From Arabidopsis thaliana (taxonomy: Eukaryota; Streptophyta; Magnoliopsida; Brassicales; Brassicaceae), in NCBI RefSeq assembly GCF_000001735.4, contig NC_003071.7, positions 9,789,151-9,853,150 on the forward strand: a stretch of 64,000 nt of DNA. The letters are read 5' to 3'. Under the pieces are notes generated by a model. It saw nothing but the letters and a program-made list of their open reading frames with translations. It was not told where the DNA came from and made no database searches. Shown here piece by piece: positions 12,601-23,688 of the stretch. The stretch's first letter is position 1. The number at the start of each line of letters is the position of its first letter. The translations under genes were made by a program, and so were the position numbers.

Positions 12601-13335
12601 GACCAAGAATACAATGAAACCAGTAAAGTTTTACAAAACTATCGTTAAAAACATAAAACAAAGACGGAAACAGATTTTAGTGTACTTGAGCTAAACTAAA
12701 GCGAATGAACCAAATTTTATATTACGTAAACATAAATTTACAAAAACCTTTATAGATTTGTAAACTACGATCAAACCAAGTCCAAACTGAAAACCAAACC
12801 CAAAGTTATATGCGTTGCATCAAACCGAACTGAAACCAAATCAAAGTATAAATGGTTTTTTTTTTTTTTTGGTTTTAGTTTTGTATAGAACTAATTTGTA
12901 CGGTTTATGGTGAACAGTGGTGATCATGACATCACAATGCCTTTCCAAGCAACTCAAGCCTGGATAAAATCTCTAAATTACTCCATCATTGATGACTGGA
13001 GGCCTTGGATGATAAAAGGTCAAATCGCTGGGTAATATATTTATATATACACACTTTTTGTTGTAGATCTCTCTTGTTCGAACAAACCTCGCAAACTCAC
13101 ATAAGAATCATTTTCTTGCAGATACACGAGAACTTATTCCAATAAGATGACATTTGCTACTGTCAAAGCAAGTCTTAATTGTTTCAGCTTAACATTTTTA
13201 TTTTCATTGCATTTCCATTTGAAAAATTGTATTATAATTTTGTTTTGATTACAGGGAGGTGGACACACGGCAGAGTATCTACCAGAAGAGAGTTCTATCA
13301 TGTTCCAAAGGTGGATAAGTGGGCAGCCTTTGTAA
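9693..13335 (+). CDS. SCPL9: Serine carboxypeptidase-like protein, 437 aa, 14 exons
   Basis: Tandem paralog of the preceding gene with identical exon lengths and phases. Exons: 9693-9817, 9909-10054, 10132-10208, 10290-10409, 10723-10825, 10915-10952, 11021-11122, 11268-11354, 11448-11531, 12147-12218, 12350-12468, 12918-13031, 13122-13167, 13255-13335. The start is the first ATG in frame and opens the signal peptide ([14 protein letters not shown]). Triad motifs GDSYSG, SGDHD and GGGHTAEY are all kept. The oxyanion-region motif is [13 protein letters not shown], with Asn where the neighbouring paralog has Asp. The last intron is GC-AG. TATAAATA lies at 9621-9628. Intron 9 (615 bp) is much longer than its counterpart (198 bp). 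Product class certain; acyl donor and acceptor cannot be read from sequence. Confidence 0.9.
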
Positions 13336-14066
13336 TAAAGACTCGTGAGTTTTAGTCTTTTACGTATGAAAAATAAAAGTACTTACCATGAAATGTTTGT
13401 AATAGATGCTAATGGCTTTTGTCAGCTTTATGTCCTTTGTCTCCTTGTCATAACTTTCTCGATTTGTACGTGATACTAAATAAGTTGGAATGAGAAGTTT
13501 CTGTTAATGAATCTCACTTTTGCGAATGATATACTGTACCATACTTGAATCATTCTATTTGACTTTACTCGATCCTTATATACTAGTAAGTTTCATGGGT
13601 GTCATACAAAATTCGTTAAAATTAATGGATTAGTCCATGTTTCAAGTGTAATAGCTAGAGCCATACTTCGATATATTGTAACGTTGTTTCCTTCTTCAAC
13701 TCTGATTTCGATACAAGAAAACTTTAAACAGATGTATCACTTCTTGTAATACTTCACGTCTGTTACTTGAACACGATAAACAGCTGTATCTCAGCAGTTT
13801 CTAATACTCGGTTCTAACACCAACATAGTCTACACAAACTCCAGTCACAACTTGATATACATGTACATTAGTAATAAACTAATAATCGATTAATTTAAGT
13901 TAAGCTCTATTAAAAAAAGGATCTGTGGAAAGCAAACATTTAGTAGTTTGGGCTTTCTAATTTCAATAGACGAAAAAAGAGTACCGAAAAGCAAAATGGT
14001 AATTTGGGCATGGTCCGGCCCATTTTATACAGACATGAAAGTAAATAGGGAAAAAAAAAACTCGAT
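13336..14066. other. 3' flank of SCPL9, no gene seen
   Basis: About 730 bases of AT-rich sequence containing the probable SCPL9 3' UTR (polyadenylation-like 'aataaaag' near 13371). No coding or RNA gene is supported before the tRNA. Confidence 0.6.
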
Positions 14067-14138
14067 TATCAGAGCCAGGTTTCGATCCTGGGACCTGTGG
14101 GTTATGGGCCCACCACGCTTCCGCTGCGCCACTCTGAT
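14067..14138 (-). tRNA. tRNA-iMet(CAT): Initiator tRNA-Met (anticodon CAT)
   Basis: The 72-base minus-strand sequence folds with acceptor stem ATCAGAG/CTCTGAT followed by discriminator A, anticodon CAT (plus-strand 14104-14106) on a G/C-rich stem, and B box GATCGAAACC. The A1-U72 end and AUCGAAA loop, in place of TTCGA, identify the initiator rather than the elongator form. Plant pol III context is present: a CAA motif just upstream of the 5' end, a TATA-like stretch about 30 bases upstream, and an oligo-T terminator right after the 3' end (plus-strand A run 14050-14060). No intron. Confidence 0.95.
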
Positions 14139-14602
14139 TTTTTGATAGATGAGTCATTCTTTATATATATAAAAGAGATTGAAAGATAACATCAAAATAT
14201 AGACCAATAAAATTACAGATAAAATATATTACAAAAAATCCAAAAGTTCTTGGAAATAGATAGAGAACTATCCATAATCGCTTAACTTTATTTGTTGTTC
14301 TAAGAAAATATATAAATGATTCAAAAAAAAAAAAAAATTAATTCGTTTTCTAAATCCAATATATTTAAACATAACTGAATAAAAGTGCCATACCGTAATA
14401 CATACCCTTTTTAAAATTGAAACATTTAAACTATTTTATTTTGTTTTTAAACTAATTATAAAAACATTTACCATATCATTTAAACTAATTTGGTGATTAT
14501 GAAAAAGAAAAACCGAAATTCATATAGATAATTACAAATACGAACGTACCGTTCATGTTCGTACCGTTCATAATTTGACAACATATAATACATTTTTATT
14601 GT
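14139..14602. other. AT-rich spacer, no gene seen
   Basis: AT-rich DNA between the tRNA gene and the 3' end of the SnRK2 kinase gene. The part nearest the tRNA holds its TATA-like upstream element; the rest shows nothing recognisable. Confidence 0.6.
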
Positions 14603-17453
14603 CTATGCGTAATCATCATACCATTCTTCATCATTAGCATCCAAATATTCTTCTTCATCATCATCTTTTTTATCTGATCCAAGCGATTCGACCGGGCGAG
14701 AAAGGTTTGGAATGGTTCTTGCCTCACCAACTATCTTCATAATCTCCTCTACTCTTTGAGGAGAAAAATTAATAAGATTAACATTCCTTTGGTAATAGAT
14801 TGCTTGTGCTGGCTCCTTTAATTCTCTTGGCAAATTCTTTAGGAACCATGCATGACTCTTAATCTCTTTAAGCGTACTTCTCTATAATAGTTACAAAACA
14901 ACAACAGTTTAAGAAGAATAAGTTGATTAGCAGATAAACAATAAGGTTAAAATATATCTCTATACTTACATGTAACGGATTGTGCACAAAAAAAAAAAAA
15001 AAAAACTTACATGTAACGGATTGGCAACAAATATACGAGATAGTAACTTTCTGCAGTCTTCGGATATGTGAACATATCCTGGAATCTTGTAGTTTACGGC
15101 CATTATTTTCTGCATTTTCAAACCCAAAAATGACATATGAGTGTGTGATTATATACGAATCACTTTGTTTATTTGATTATATATAAAAGACCTGAACAGT
15201 TTTTCGGAAATTGCGAGGGTCTTTAGGGTCTTCGAATGGATAAGCTCCTACCAACATAACATAGAGGGCCACTCCACAAGACCACACATCAACTGACTGT
15301 AGAAAGATATATAAATCAAACAATCTCAAGTTATATTCTAAATCTGTAATCAATAATCATCGTCATTTTTATAGTTTCTTCCGACAAGGAGTAGAACATG
15401 TAAAGTTCGAATTCAGGTTGTTAGATAGTTTTTTTGTATGAATTTGGGATTTAAAAATAGGAATTTCGATTATTATATTTTTACAAAATTACGTTTGGTT
15501 TATTTTGTTATACTTTGTTTTCTTGGATTTAATTTTTGTTTGCGAATAAACAAAACATTATTTTAACCAAACTAAATCTTAAACTTTAGATATATCATTT
15601 TCTAACTAGAAAGAAACCCTGACCAACCTTTGATAAGATTTCTTTTTGAATATAAATCATCCCTCCCAAAAGATTAAAATAGGGGAACAAAATTTAACAT
15701 CTTTCGGAGGATCGATTTTTTGCTATTAGACTACCACACATTTGGTAGTATGTTTTGCATTTAGCTCCCAGATTAATTAGCGGTCGATTCGAAACGGACA
15801 AGTGTCCTCTTAGGAAAGTGATAAATATAATTTAAAAGGTAAACACCACGAAATTGTGCATGCATGTTACTTGCGAAAACAAATATTAAGTTGACTAATG
15901 AACATTTTGATGACGTTGGTTATTTGACAGTGGCCATTTAATTTGAATAGATATTGGATAAAGTCGATGTATATAGTAATTAGTATAGAAGATTAGTAAC
16001 AAATGTCATGTGAGTGGATAAGTGAGGCAAGCTTTTGTCGTTTACTACTCTTTTCCACGAATTATGGTTTTATAACTATTGAAAGTGGAATGTCCACCTA
16101 AAAAACTATTGAAAGTGGAATTATATGAATCACTTGTAAATATCTTCGTTACGGGGTAAAATAAACACAAATATCTTATTTACTACGATTAAATAATGGA
16201 AACTAGTGATGTATGTAATAATTTAAATACCTTTCCGTCGTATTCCGATCGACAAAAAACTTCCGGTGCTATATATGCCGGAGTTCCCACCGTTGATTTT
16301 GGGTTGGAGTGCAGAACAGAAGACTGTATACAAAATTTAGAAATTATTATCCATTCAGAAATTTAGATTATGTTACAAAAATTAGAAGAAAAAAATGGAA
16401 TTTACTAAAAGAACAAAAAAAAAACCTTTGAGTAGCCAAAATCACAAATTTTTAAACGTGGTGCTGGGCTTCCATCAAGCAATGTGTTTTCTAATTTCAG
16501 ATCTCTATGGCATATTTGCTGCAAAATAATTTGTTTCATTAATAAAACACATCACACACACAACTAATTACATACAACTTGAGTTGCATCAAAAAAAAAA
16601 AAAACGTTACCAATGCATGTAAGTAATGGACTCCACAAATGAGTTGTTGAAAGAAATATCTTGCCTGCATGTAGAAATAATAAATTAATTGAAATAAATG
16701 AACTTTTAACGAATAAAAAATGTGGTGACGAAAATTATCATTTATTGTCCATTAAAATGCTGTTGTTCTTTTTTTGCTAAAAGTGAAATGCATGTTAAAG
16801 ACAAGAAAAAAAGAATTTCATTTCCAAACCTCAGCTTCGCTAAATCGACCCACGCTAGATATCCGCTCGAACAGTTCTCCTCCAGCTGCATACTCCATTA
16901 CTATTCCAAGATGTGTCGGAGTTAAAACAACCTAAATCATCAACACACCAAGTTTCAATATTTTTTTATTCGCATCAAAAGTGTCAAATTTGGTGTAGTT
17001 TCCGACTACTATGGTTTGAATATTGAACATGTCGAAAAAAATCATTGGATCGAATAGTCAAAAATGGATAAATTTTAGGAGATAAATTTTTTCAATATAT
17101 GAACTCAGAAATTTAAGTAAAGGAGCTAATTAAGATGCTCATCCTTAATAACTTGCCTCTTTAAACCGAACAATATTCGGATGGTTGAGAGCTCTATGAT
17201 TGATTATTTCTCTTGCAACGTTCTCATCTATCTGCATCAGGCAACCAGTTTGGTAACAACATGAAAGTTCTTAGTATAAGAGGAAAGAACAAACAAACAA
17301 AACTAAAAGAAAACAGAAAGAAAAAAAATGGACCTTGTAGCCTCGATCGATGAATTTGACAGCCACAAGCTCGTTTGTTTGCTTATTACGCATAAGCCGA
17401 GCCAATCCGAAATTACCAAATCCTAAATCCTTCACCATCTCATACTTCTCCAT
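14603..17453 (-). CDS. SNRK2.9: SnRK2-family Ser/Thr protein kinase, 339 aa, 9 exons
   Basis: Osmotic-stress/ABA-pathway type kinase. Exons (5' to 3' on the minus strand): 17453-17334, 17231-17157, 16931-16830, 16664-16611, 16518-16426, 16323-16231, 15296-15192, 15109-15011, 14881-14603. The kinase domain starts near residue 4 ([10 protein letters not shown]) with glycine loop GFGNFG, VAIK-type Lys in [18 protein letters not shown] catalytic loop, DFG in KICDFGYSK, and activation segment [12 protein letters not shown]. An acidic C-terminal tail ([20 protein letters not shown]) is typical of SnRK2. Intron 2 starts gcaagt after GAG, making it GC-AG. The start ATG at 17453 was chosen over upstream in-frame codons because it matches the family. 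The 5' leader holds TA and GA microsatellites. Confidence 0.95.
14965..15023. repeat. 18-bp direct duplication around the exon 8 splice donor of the SnRK2 gene
   Basis: 'cttacatgtaacggattg' occurs at 14965-14982 and again at 15006-15023, separated by a 17-base A run. The copy at 15006 contains the real donor of exon 8 (CAT then gtaag on the minus strand); the distal copy repeats the donor. Confidence 0.85.
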
Positions 17454-17556
17454 AGCTACCACTTTTGTTTTTGTTCTCACTTCCCTAAAATGGTCCTTTA
17501 TTATTTTTTTTTTCTTTTTGATGAATCTTCTCGTCCAAAATATCTGTAGAGACTAG

Positions 17557-17596
<40 letters not shown>

Positions 17597-17597
17597 T
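17557..17597. repeat. (TA)12 followed by (AG)8 microsatellite
   Basis: A TA run at 17557-17580 passes directly into an AG run at 17581-17597, about 100 bases upstream of the SnRK2.9 start codon, in its promoter or leader. Confidence 0.9.
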
Positions 17598-17889
17598 AGT
17601 GACTAAGAAGGATGTTGTTTAGTTTGTCTCTTAATAAAAGTTATTAAATCTCTCTCACACACACACAAAAAAAAAAAAAAAGTGATTTAGTTTACACGTA
17701 GCAAACATGACGAATACTTGAATAAAAATGTTGAAAGAGCTTTTCAGGATACGAATGGACATTTCTCGTATCTAACAATTCTTTCTTAACCATTTTTACC
17801 TCTACAAGTATCACTTTTACTATTTCTTGTATGGGTTTAAAGATACTCAAACTGTTGAAATTTACCTCTCAAGCAAGATTAGGTCATTG

Positions 17890-18130
17890 GATTGTGGGTT
17901 TGAGTTTTGAATATCCTGCATACGCGTCACCGTTTAGGTGAACGTTGGACCAATATCTGCTTGGAGAACCCCTTACAAAGGAGGAACCGAAGAGACAAGA
18001 AGAGCAAGCCATTCATGTCCCTCTACCAAATCCATTGTCTAAGAAATGAGAAGTATGAGCCTGTAAATGTGAACGATCAAGATCTTGTGAGTGAGATTTT
18101 AGGAGATGTCTTGGCTGGAATTTAGTCTGT
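17890..18130 (+). pseudogene. Possible decayed coding fragment, unassigned
   Basis: Two overlapping plus frames give protein-like strings: one reads TLDQYLLGEPLTKEEPKRQE and then LPNPLSKK, the other NEKYEPVNVNDQDLVSEILG then DVLAGI before TAG at 18123. Neither has a proper start, and the protein-like character switches frame, as in a decayed exon. I do not recognise the family. It could also be chance, since local composition is only moderately AT-rich. Confidence 0.3.
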
Positions 18131-18489
18131 ACAAGAGAAAATTTAAACATGATCTAATACAAAGAAACCCGAACCAGATGATGCAATAAAACTTTACGAT
18201 TGATTTATAAACCTCTTTTTGTGATAACTTTATTTCTTATGCAGATAATATGAGTCTATACTTACAAAATTTATAATTAATCATTCAACACTGATGATTT
18301 TAAGTCTCAGTAAGAATTTATAATTTTTTTGAAATTTAACTTGATTTTTTTTCTATTTCACAGTTTTCATATGGACAAGCAATTAAATTACATCAAACAT
18401 TTAGGGGACTATTTTTTGCCCTTCAAATGCTGTTTCACTTAAACTAATGAAATTTTCATTTTAAAGTCAGTTTCTTTCAAAGTCAAAAC

Positions 18490-19260
18490 TTATAAATGAT
18501 AGTTATGAAGTGAGGAATTGTCATCTTGCGGCTCGACGGTTGGTGTAAAAGGCTTCTATCTGCGGCGGAAGTTGACTTGGGGTCACTATATACTTGCAAA
18601 GAGATTAGCGGCGGATCCGATGGATCCTAGATGGCTAGTGACCCCAACAATAATGTACTTGTGAGAGTTTGTCTTCGAGTTTCATGAATAAGAAGAGAAG
18701 GCAAGAGAAGACTCTCAAGGAATCAGAAGGTTTGATTCAAAGTTAGAAAACTTCAGGCCCATACGCAAGAAGCCCATCTCGTACAAGTCGTTGAAGAGGA
18801 AGCACGCCTGCAGCATTGTTTCCTTTTAAAGGTTTGTGTCGTTCTGTCCTTTGTAGAAGTGTTCGAACAAAACAGGAAAAACAGGGGACAAAGAATCAAA
18901 GATGCAGAGAGTAGATGAGATGGAATGGCGTGTTTGGTTGAATGTAGTTAATGAGTTGTGTATGTACAAGCTCCAGTAAGAGCCAACTGTATATAAGGAC
19001 TGATTCTAGTGGATTCCGGGACAACAAGTTTCCCGGCGTGAGTAGGGTTTCACACTGAGACCTGAACACGTAAAAACTCTCTCTTGCACTTTACTTTCTC
19101 TGCAATTTCTCTGTTTCTACTCTGCTTCAAGTCTTTCTTTCTAAGTTTCTTTCACACGAGTGTAATGGAGAGAAAGAGAGGGGTTTATGGTGATAAAGGT
19201 CGCTACTTTAACACCCAAAATCTCCACAGTACTTTTGTCACTATCTGAATTAAACTTGGT
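18490..19260. other. Relatively GC-rich non-coding block with a TATA-like promoter, origin unknown
   Basis: This block is clearly richer in G+C than its flanks. It holds an imperfect inverted repeat (gacttggggtcact at about 18571 and agtgaccccaaca at about 18638), a TATA-like 'tgtatataaggact' near 18989, a pyrimidine-rich leader-like stretch around 19078-19150, and no long open frame. It could be a solo LTR fossil, another mobile-element remnant or a non-coding transcription unit. Terminal repeats and target duplications were not identified. Confidence 0.3.
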
Positions 19261-19681
19261 TCTTATAACATGCTAAATTTCACAGGCTTCTGACTACAAC
19301 CAATTGAGTATTACTCTAGGTCCCTTTACACTGCGATGAAACTCGAGAAGAGATCGAAAACTCAATAACTTACTAAGTAAATAGCGTAAAATATACAAAA
19401 CGACTATCAACCATTAGTGTAAGAGAGTTTTGGGCTTCCATAATCTCTCCATAGCATCTTTAAAGTACGATTACTTCAATGGATATATTTTGCTTGTAAT
19501 GTTATTAAATTATCGTCTCGCAGGATCAGATAAAACTCTTATGACCCCAAGAACATCTTACAAGGTTCATGACTACATACCCGTATAAATTTTCATCACT
19601 CAAAAAATACAACTTATTATTGCACACCATAAACAATGTGAAAACTATATCCATCACTTAAACAAGAAATGGATATCTTCA

Positions 19682-20684
19682 TTATGTTGGCTTTTGATTC
19701 TTTTTCCTTTTCCTTACATATACGATTAACTCTCTGGATGTACTAGAAGTATCTTCCACTTCAACTATTTCTTTACCATGTGACACATTTTGAGTCTTCT
19801 CCATTTTCTTCAAAAGAACCAACATCAATCTCAATCAATACCAACATTATCATCTTCAAAAAAAAAAAACTATCTTTATACAAACCTTCTTATTTAAGCG
19901 CTGTCTAGACATTAACTCATAGAATTTCCGCATCATCATCTCTTCTTCCACCTATAAACACAAATGTATGTAAGATTGATTTCTTGCTCATATTATTCAT
20001 ATCAAAAGTACACAAAGTTTCATCAAACAAACCTCAAGTGTTTGGAGTTCTTGAGTCATCGTTTTACGAGTTTCTAAAAGCAATTCAGTTTGCTTCTCCA
20101 AATGGCTGTTGATGTGCTAACAACGGTAAATCATTATACGCAATGCACACACGAAAAATAAGCGTAAAACTGAAAACAAAGACGCACTTTAATAAATCGT
20201 CGGTATATTCAGGATCCATGCTCCACAAATTGATCAACTTCAACTTTATACTGATCTTGTGCTGATCACAAGTGGATCAAAATGTCATGAGAATATAATA
20301 GATAAAAATTACGTACAAAGCACAGTTTGATTAAGAAAAAGGAGAGTCTTTTATCATTGATTCATTCACACACATATCACTAGAGAAGATATGATTCTAA
20401 TAATCTAAAGGGTATGATCACAAATTCGAACAGTTAACAGCAAAAACATAATTAAAGAACCAAACAAAAAAAAAAAAGCAGATTTAGAGAAAGAATATCT
20501 TAGTTAGACAATTCGTCGAGCAACTGGTGTGCATAGTCTCGTGCCTATCAAATTTTTCACAATGCCACGATACTTAAATCAGAAACAATCAATTACGTCT
20601 AATATATAGATAAATCATCAAAAAGGAAGTTCTTTTACGTACCCTTTCGTCAAATTTAACGATTCTTATAACTTTCACCACCAT
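19682..20684 (-). pseudogene. Unrecognised split coiled-coil gene, probably decayed in its 5' half
   Basis: On the minus strand a start (MVVKVIRIVKFDER, 20684-20643) is followed after a GT-AG boundary by ARDYAHQLLDELSN and a TAA (20544-20500). A third piece at about 20255-20187 reads QYKVEVDQFVEHGS in one frame and EYTDDLLK in another. Further pieces with clean phase-0 borders are 20116-20033 (HINSHLEKQTELLLE...), 19951-19886 (VEEEMMMRKFYELMS...) and 19807-19682 (a basic tail ending KKNQKPT, stop). Heptad-like Leu/Met spacing suggests a coiled coil of about 150 aa in total. The stop in piece 2 and the frame change in piece 3 argue for a pseudogene, but site II promoter motifs sit just upstream. 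Family not recognised. Confidence 0.4.
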
Positions 20685-20755
20685 AAACACTTGACGATTC
20701 TCTTCTTCTCTCTCTCAATCTCACCCAAAATCAAGTCCTCTCTTCTACAATGGAG

Positions 20756-20800
20756 TTGACTGGGCTAATGGGCCGGTGTGACTAGGCTAATGGGCCGGTC
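20756..20800 (-). promoter_or_regulatory. Cluster of site II (TGGGCC/T) motifs
   Basis: Within 45 bases there are 'actgggctaatgggccgg' and 'aggctaatgggccgg', a local duplication giving three TGGGCY elements. Such elements mark promoters of housekeeping and growth genes in plants. They lie about 70-115 bases upstream of the minus-strand ATG at 20684. Confidence 0.5.
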
Positions 20801-21634
20801 TATTGTGACCCAAAGAGAACAACAAAGATAAATAAAGTTTCGATTTTTATGTTTATCAGCTCTATGTGCTTCTCATTAGATGAGAGACTTTCGCTAATAT
20901 TTTATGTGTTTGTTTTGTTTTTTGAATGCAGAAGTCCATAAACTTTATATACTAGCGTAAGAATATCCTAACTTAACATTCTAATAAACATAACACTTAT
21001 ATAGGTTGAACTACACTTGGTATTTGATATTTGTAGTTGTAATTTTCTTTTAGGGTTCTTTGAACCACTCCACGATTTTGATCCTTGATTAAATTTTAAA
21101 GTATGTTGAAAAGTAGAAAATATGTGTATCGAGAAACGATCTCTGACTTCTCTGATGTTATGCTTTCACTAACCATCTTTATAGAAAACATACAAAAAGA
21201 TTTGATTCGTTTTGTCCTTTGAATAAATGTTACCAAGAAATTCTGATTACCGCAGGAAAGATGCAACTTTTGGATTCGGGTTTATATTTTAACATAACAA
21301 ATTTACAACACAATGGGCAACCAAAAAGAGGAGTTCATGTGCCAAGCACTTAGAAAAAAAGAAAAAAAAAAAAAAAACAAGCGTGGTGTTTGGGTTTTCG
21401 AGCCTTGAGAGGTTGGTGGGTGTGTTGTTGTGAATCTCTAAGTTTTCTCTGTAAATTATATATTTGTTTACATGTATATAAAACAATGTTTCTTTTTAAA
21501 GTGACCCTTTTAAGCTTTCTTGAAAACAAGATTGTGCATAGATCTCTTCTAAGATCCTTAGCTTTGTTTTCTCTTTTGTGTCTAAAGATCTTGAAAGTCT
21601 TGTGTGCAATAACTTATTAAAGAGATAGAAAAAA

Positions 21635-23318
21635 ATGAAGTTTATGAAACTTGGAACCAAACCTGATTCATTTCTGTCTAAAGGAGACAATGTTAGGTTT
21701 GTAGAAAACAAATATTTACCTCTATGTATTTCTCTGATTATGCTTAAGCAATGTTTTTTCTAAAACTGATATTATTTTTATTGGCTCTTAGGTATGTAAC
21801 AAATGAGTTAGAAACAGAGATCATCATCATCATCGGCAATGTCAAGTTCTATCTGCATAAGGTATGAAACAAACTCTAGCTTTTAAAACATCAAAGAAGA
21901 AGCAAAGTTTTTATGTTTTTGTGTGTTTTTCAGTTCCCATTGCTGTCGAAAAGCGGATTCTTGCAGAAACACATAGCAACATCAAAAAATGAAGAGGAGA
22001 AGAAGAACCAAATTGATGAGATTGACATATCAGAGATTCCTGGTGGTTCTGTTGCTTTTGAGATTTGTGTCAAGTTCTGTTACGGCATCACGGTTACTTT
22101 AAACGCTTACAATGTGGTTGCGGTTCGTTGCGCGGCTGAGTTCTTGGAGATGAATGAAACGTTTGAGAAAAGCAATCTCGTTTACAAGATTGATGTTTTC
22201 TTGAACTCAACCATCTTCCGTAGTTGGAAAGATTCTATCATTGTTCTTCAGACCACAAAAGATCTCTTGTCTGATGACTCAGAGGAGCTCGTGAAGCGTT
22301 GTCTCGGCTCTATTGCTTCTACTGCTTCGATAGACACCTCGAAAGTCAAATGGTCTTATACTTACAACAGGAAGAAGAAGCTTGAGAAAGTGAGAAAACC
22401 AGAAGATGGTGTTCCAAAAGACTGGTGGGTGGAAGATTTATGCGAGCTTCACATCGATTTGTATAAACAAGCCATCAAAGCAATCAAGAACCGAGGTAAA
22501 GTCCCGAGTAACGTTATTGGAGAAGCATTACATGCTTATGCAATAAGAAGAATAGCTGGTTTTAGCAAAGAGTCCATGCAACTCATTGATAGATCTTTGA
22601 TTAATACAATCATAGAGCTTCTCCCGGATGAGAAAGGAAACATTTCCTCTAGCTTCTTGACCAAGCTACATCGAGCATCGATCTTTCTTGGATGTGAAGA
22701 AACCGTGAAAGAAAAGTTAAAGAAAAGAGTCAGCGAGCAGCTTGAAGAGACAACAGTGAATGATATCTTAATGTATGATTTGGATATGGTGCAGAGCCTA
22801 GTGAAGGAGTTTATGAACCGTGATCCGAAAACTCACTCGAAAGTATCCGTGGCAAAGCTCATTGATGGATACTTAGCTGAGAAATCAAGAGATCCTAATC
22901 TCCCTCTTCAGAACTTCCTCTCTCTCGCTGAGACACTCTCTAGCTTCCCAAGACACTCTCACGACGTGTTATATCGCGCAATTGACATGTTTCTAAAGGT
23001 AAAACAAGATTCAAATCCTCTGTTTTTCATAACGTTTCTTGATTTGTTAATAATTTGGAAAATTTTCAGGAACATTCGGGGATTAGCAAGAGCGAGAAGA
23101 AGAGAGTATGCGGGCTAATGGATTGTAGGAAACTATCCGCGGAAGCGTGTGAACATGCGGTACAGAACGAACGTTTGCCAATGCGGGTGATTGTGCAAGT
23201 TCTCTTCTTTGAACAGATTAGAGCCAATGGTTCATCAACAGGATATAGCACTCCTGAGCTTACCACTACTACTCTAAACACTGAGGATGATGAATGGGAC
23301 CATGAGAAAGAGTTTTGA
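21635..23318 (+). CDS. NPY4: BTB/NPH3-domain protein (NPY/MEL clade), 481 aa, 4 exons
   Basis: Member of the NPH3/RPT2-like family; NPY proteins act with PINOID-type AGC kinases in auxin-controlled organ formation and root gravitropism, probably at the plasma membrane. Exons: 21635-21696, 21792-21861, 21934-22998, 23070-23318. The N-terminus [13 protein letters not shown] and the BTB segment ([20 protein letters not shown]) lead into the NPH3 domain: [18 protein letters not shown] near residue 180, and the C-terminal block with [36 protein letters not shown] and [12 protein letters not shown], where the family has its conserved Tyr/Leu-rich end. A short acidic tail ends in WDHEKEF. It converges with the HOOKLESS1-like gene (370 bases apart). 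NPY4 is inferred from family plus position. Confidence 0.93.
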
Positions 23319-23688
23319 TTGAATCTTTCTTATTTTGTTTCTTCAACACCATCTTTGAGTTTTACTGGTAGTTTTCATTTTCCTAAATTAGAAAACATTT
23401 GGTGCTTGACCTTTGTAATTGGGCCAAGTTTTAATGGGCTTTGTGTTCGGCTTGAAGCCTTTCTCATCTCGAATTTTAAATGAGAATAAAAATCAGAGCA
23501 AATTTTGCATTCATTTGTCTCGTTGATGATGGTAATTTCACTAATTTGGGAAATAAAATCACAAACTTGTAGTCAAACAATAATGGAAAAATTTGGAAAT
23601 AAGAAAAATAAAAAAAATCTGATAGAGAAAGTTGAATAATATTCCTTTCCTTAAATATAAATTAATTATGTCATTTTGAGTTATAAAA

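Noticed and set aside
13948-14157. Open frames of about 65 codons on both strands
   Set aside because: They overlap the initiator tRNA gene and its flanks.
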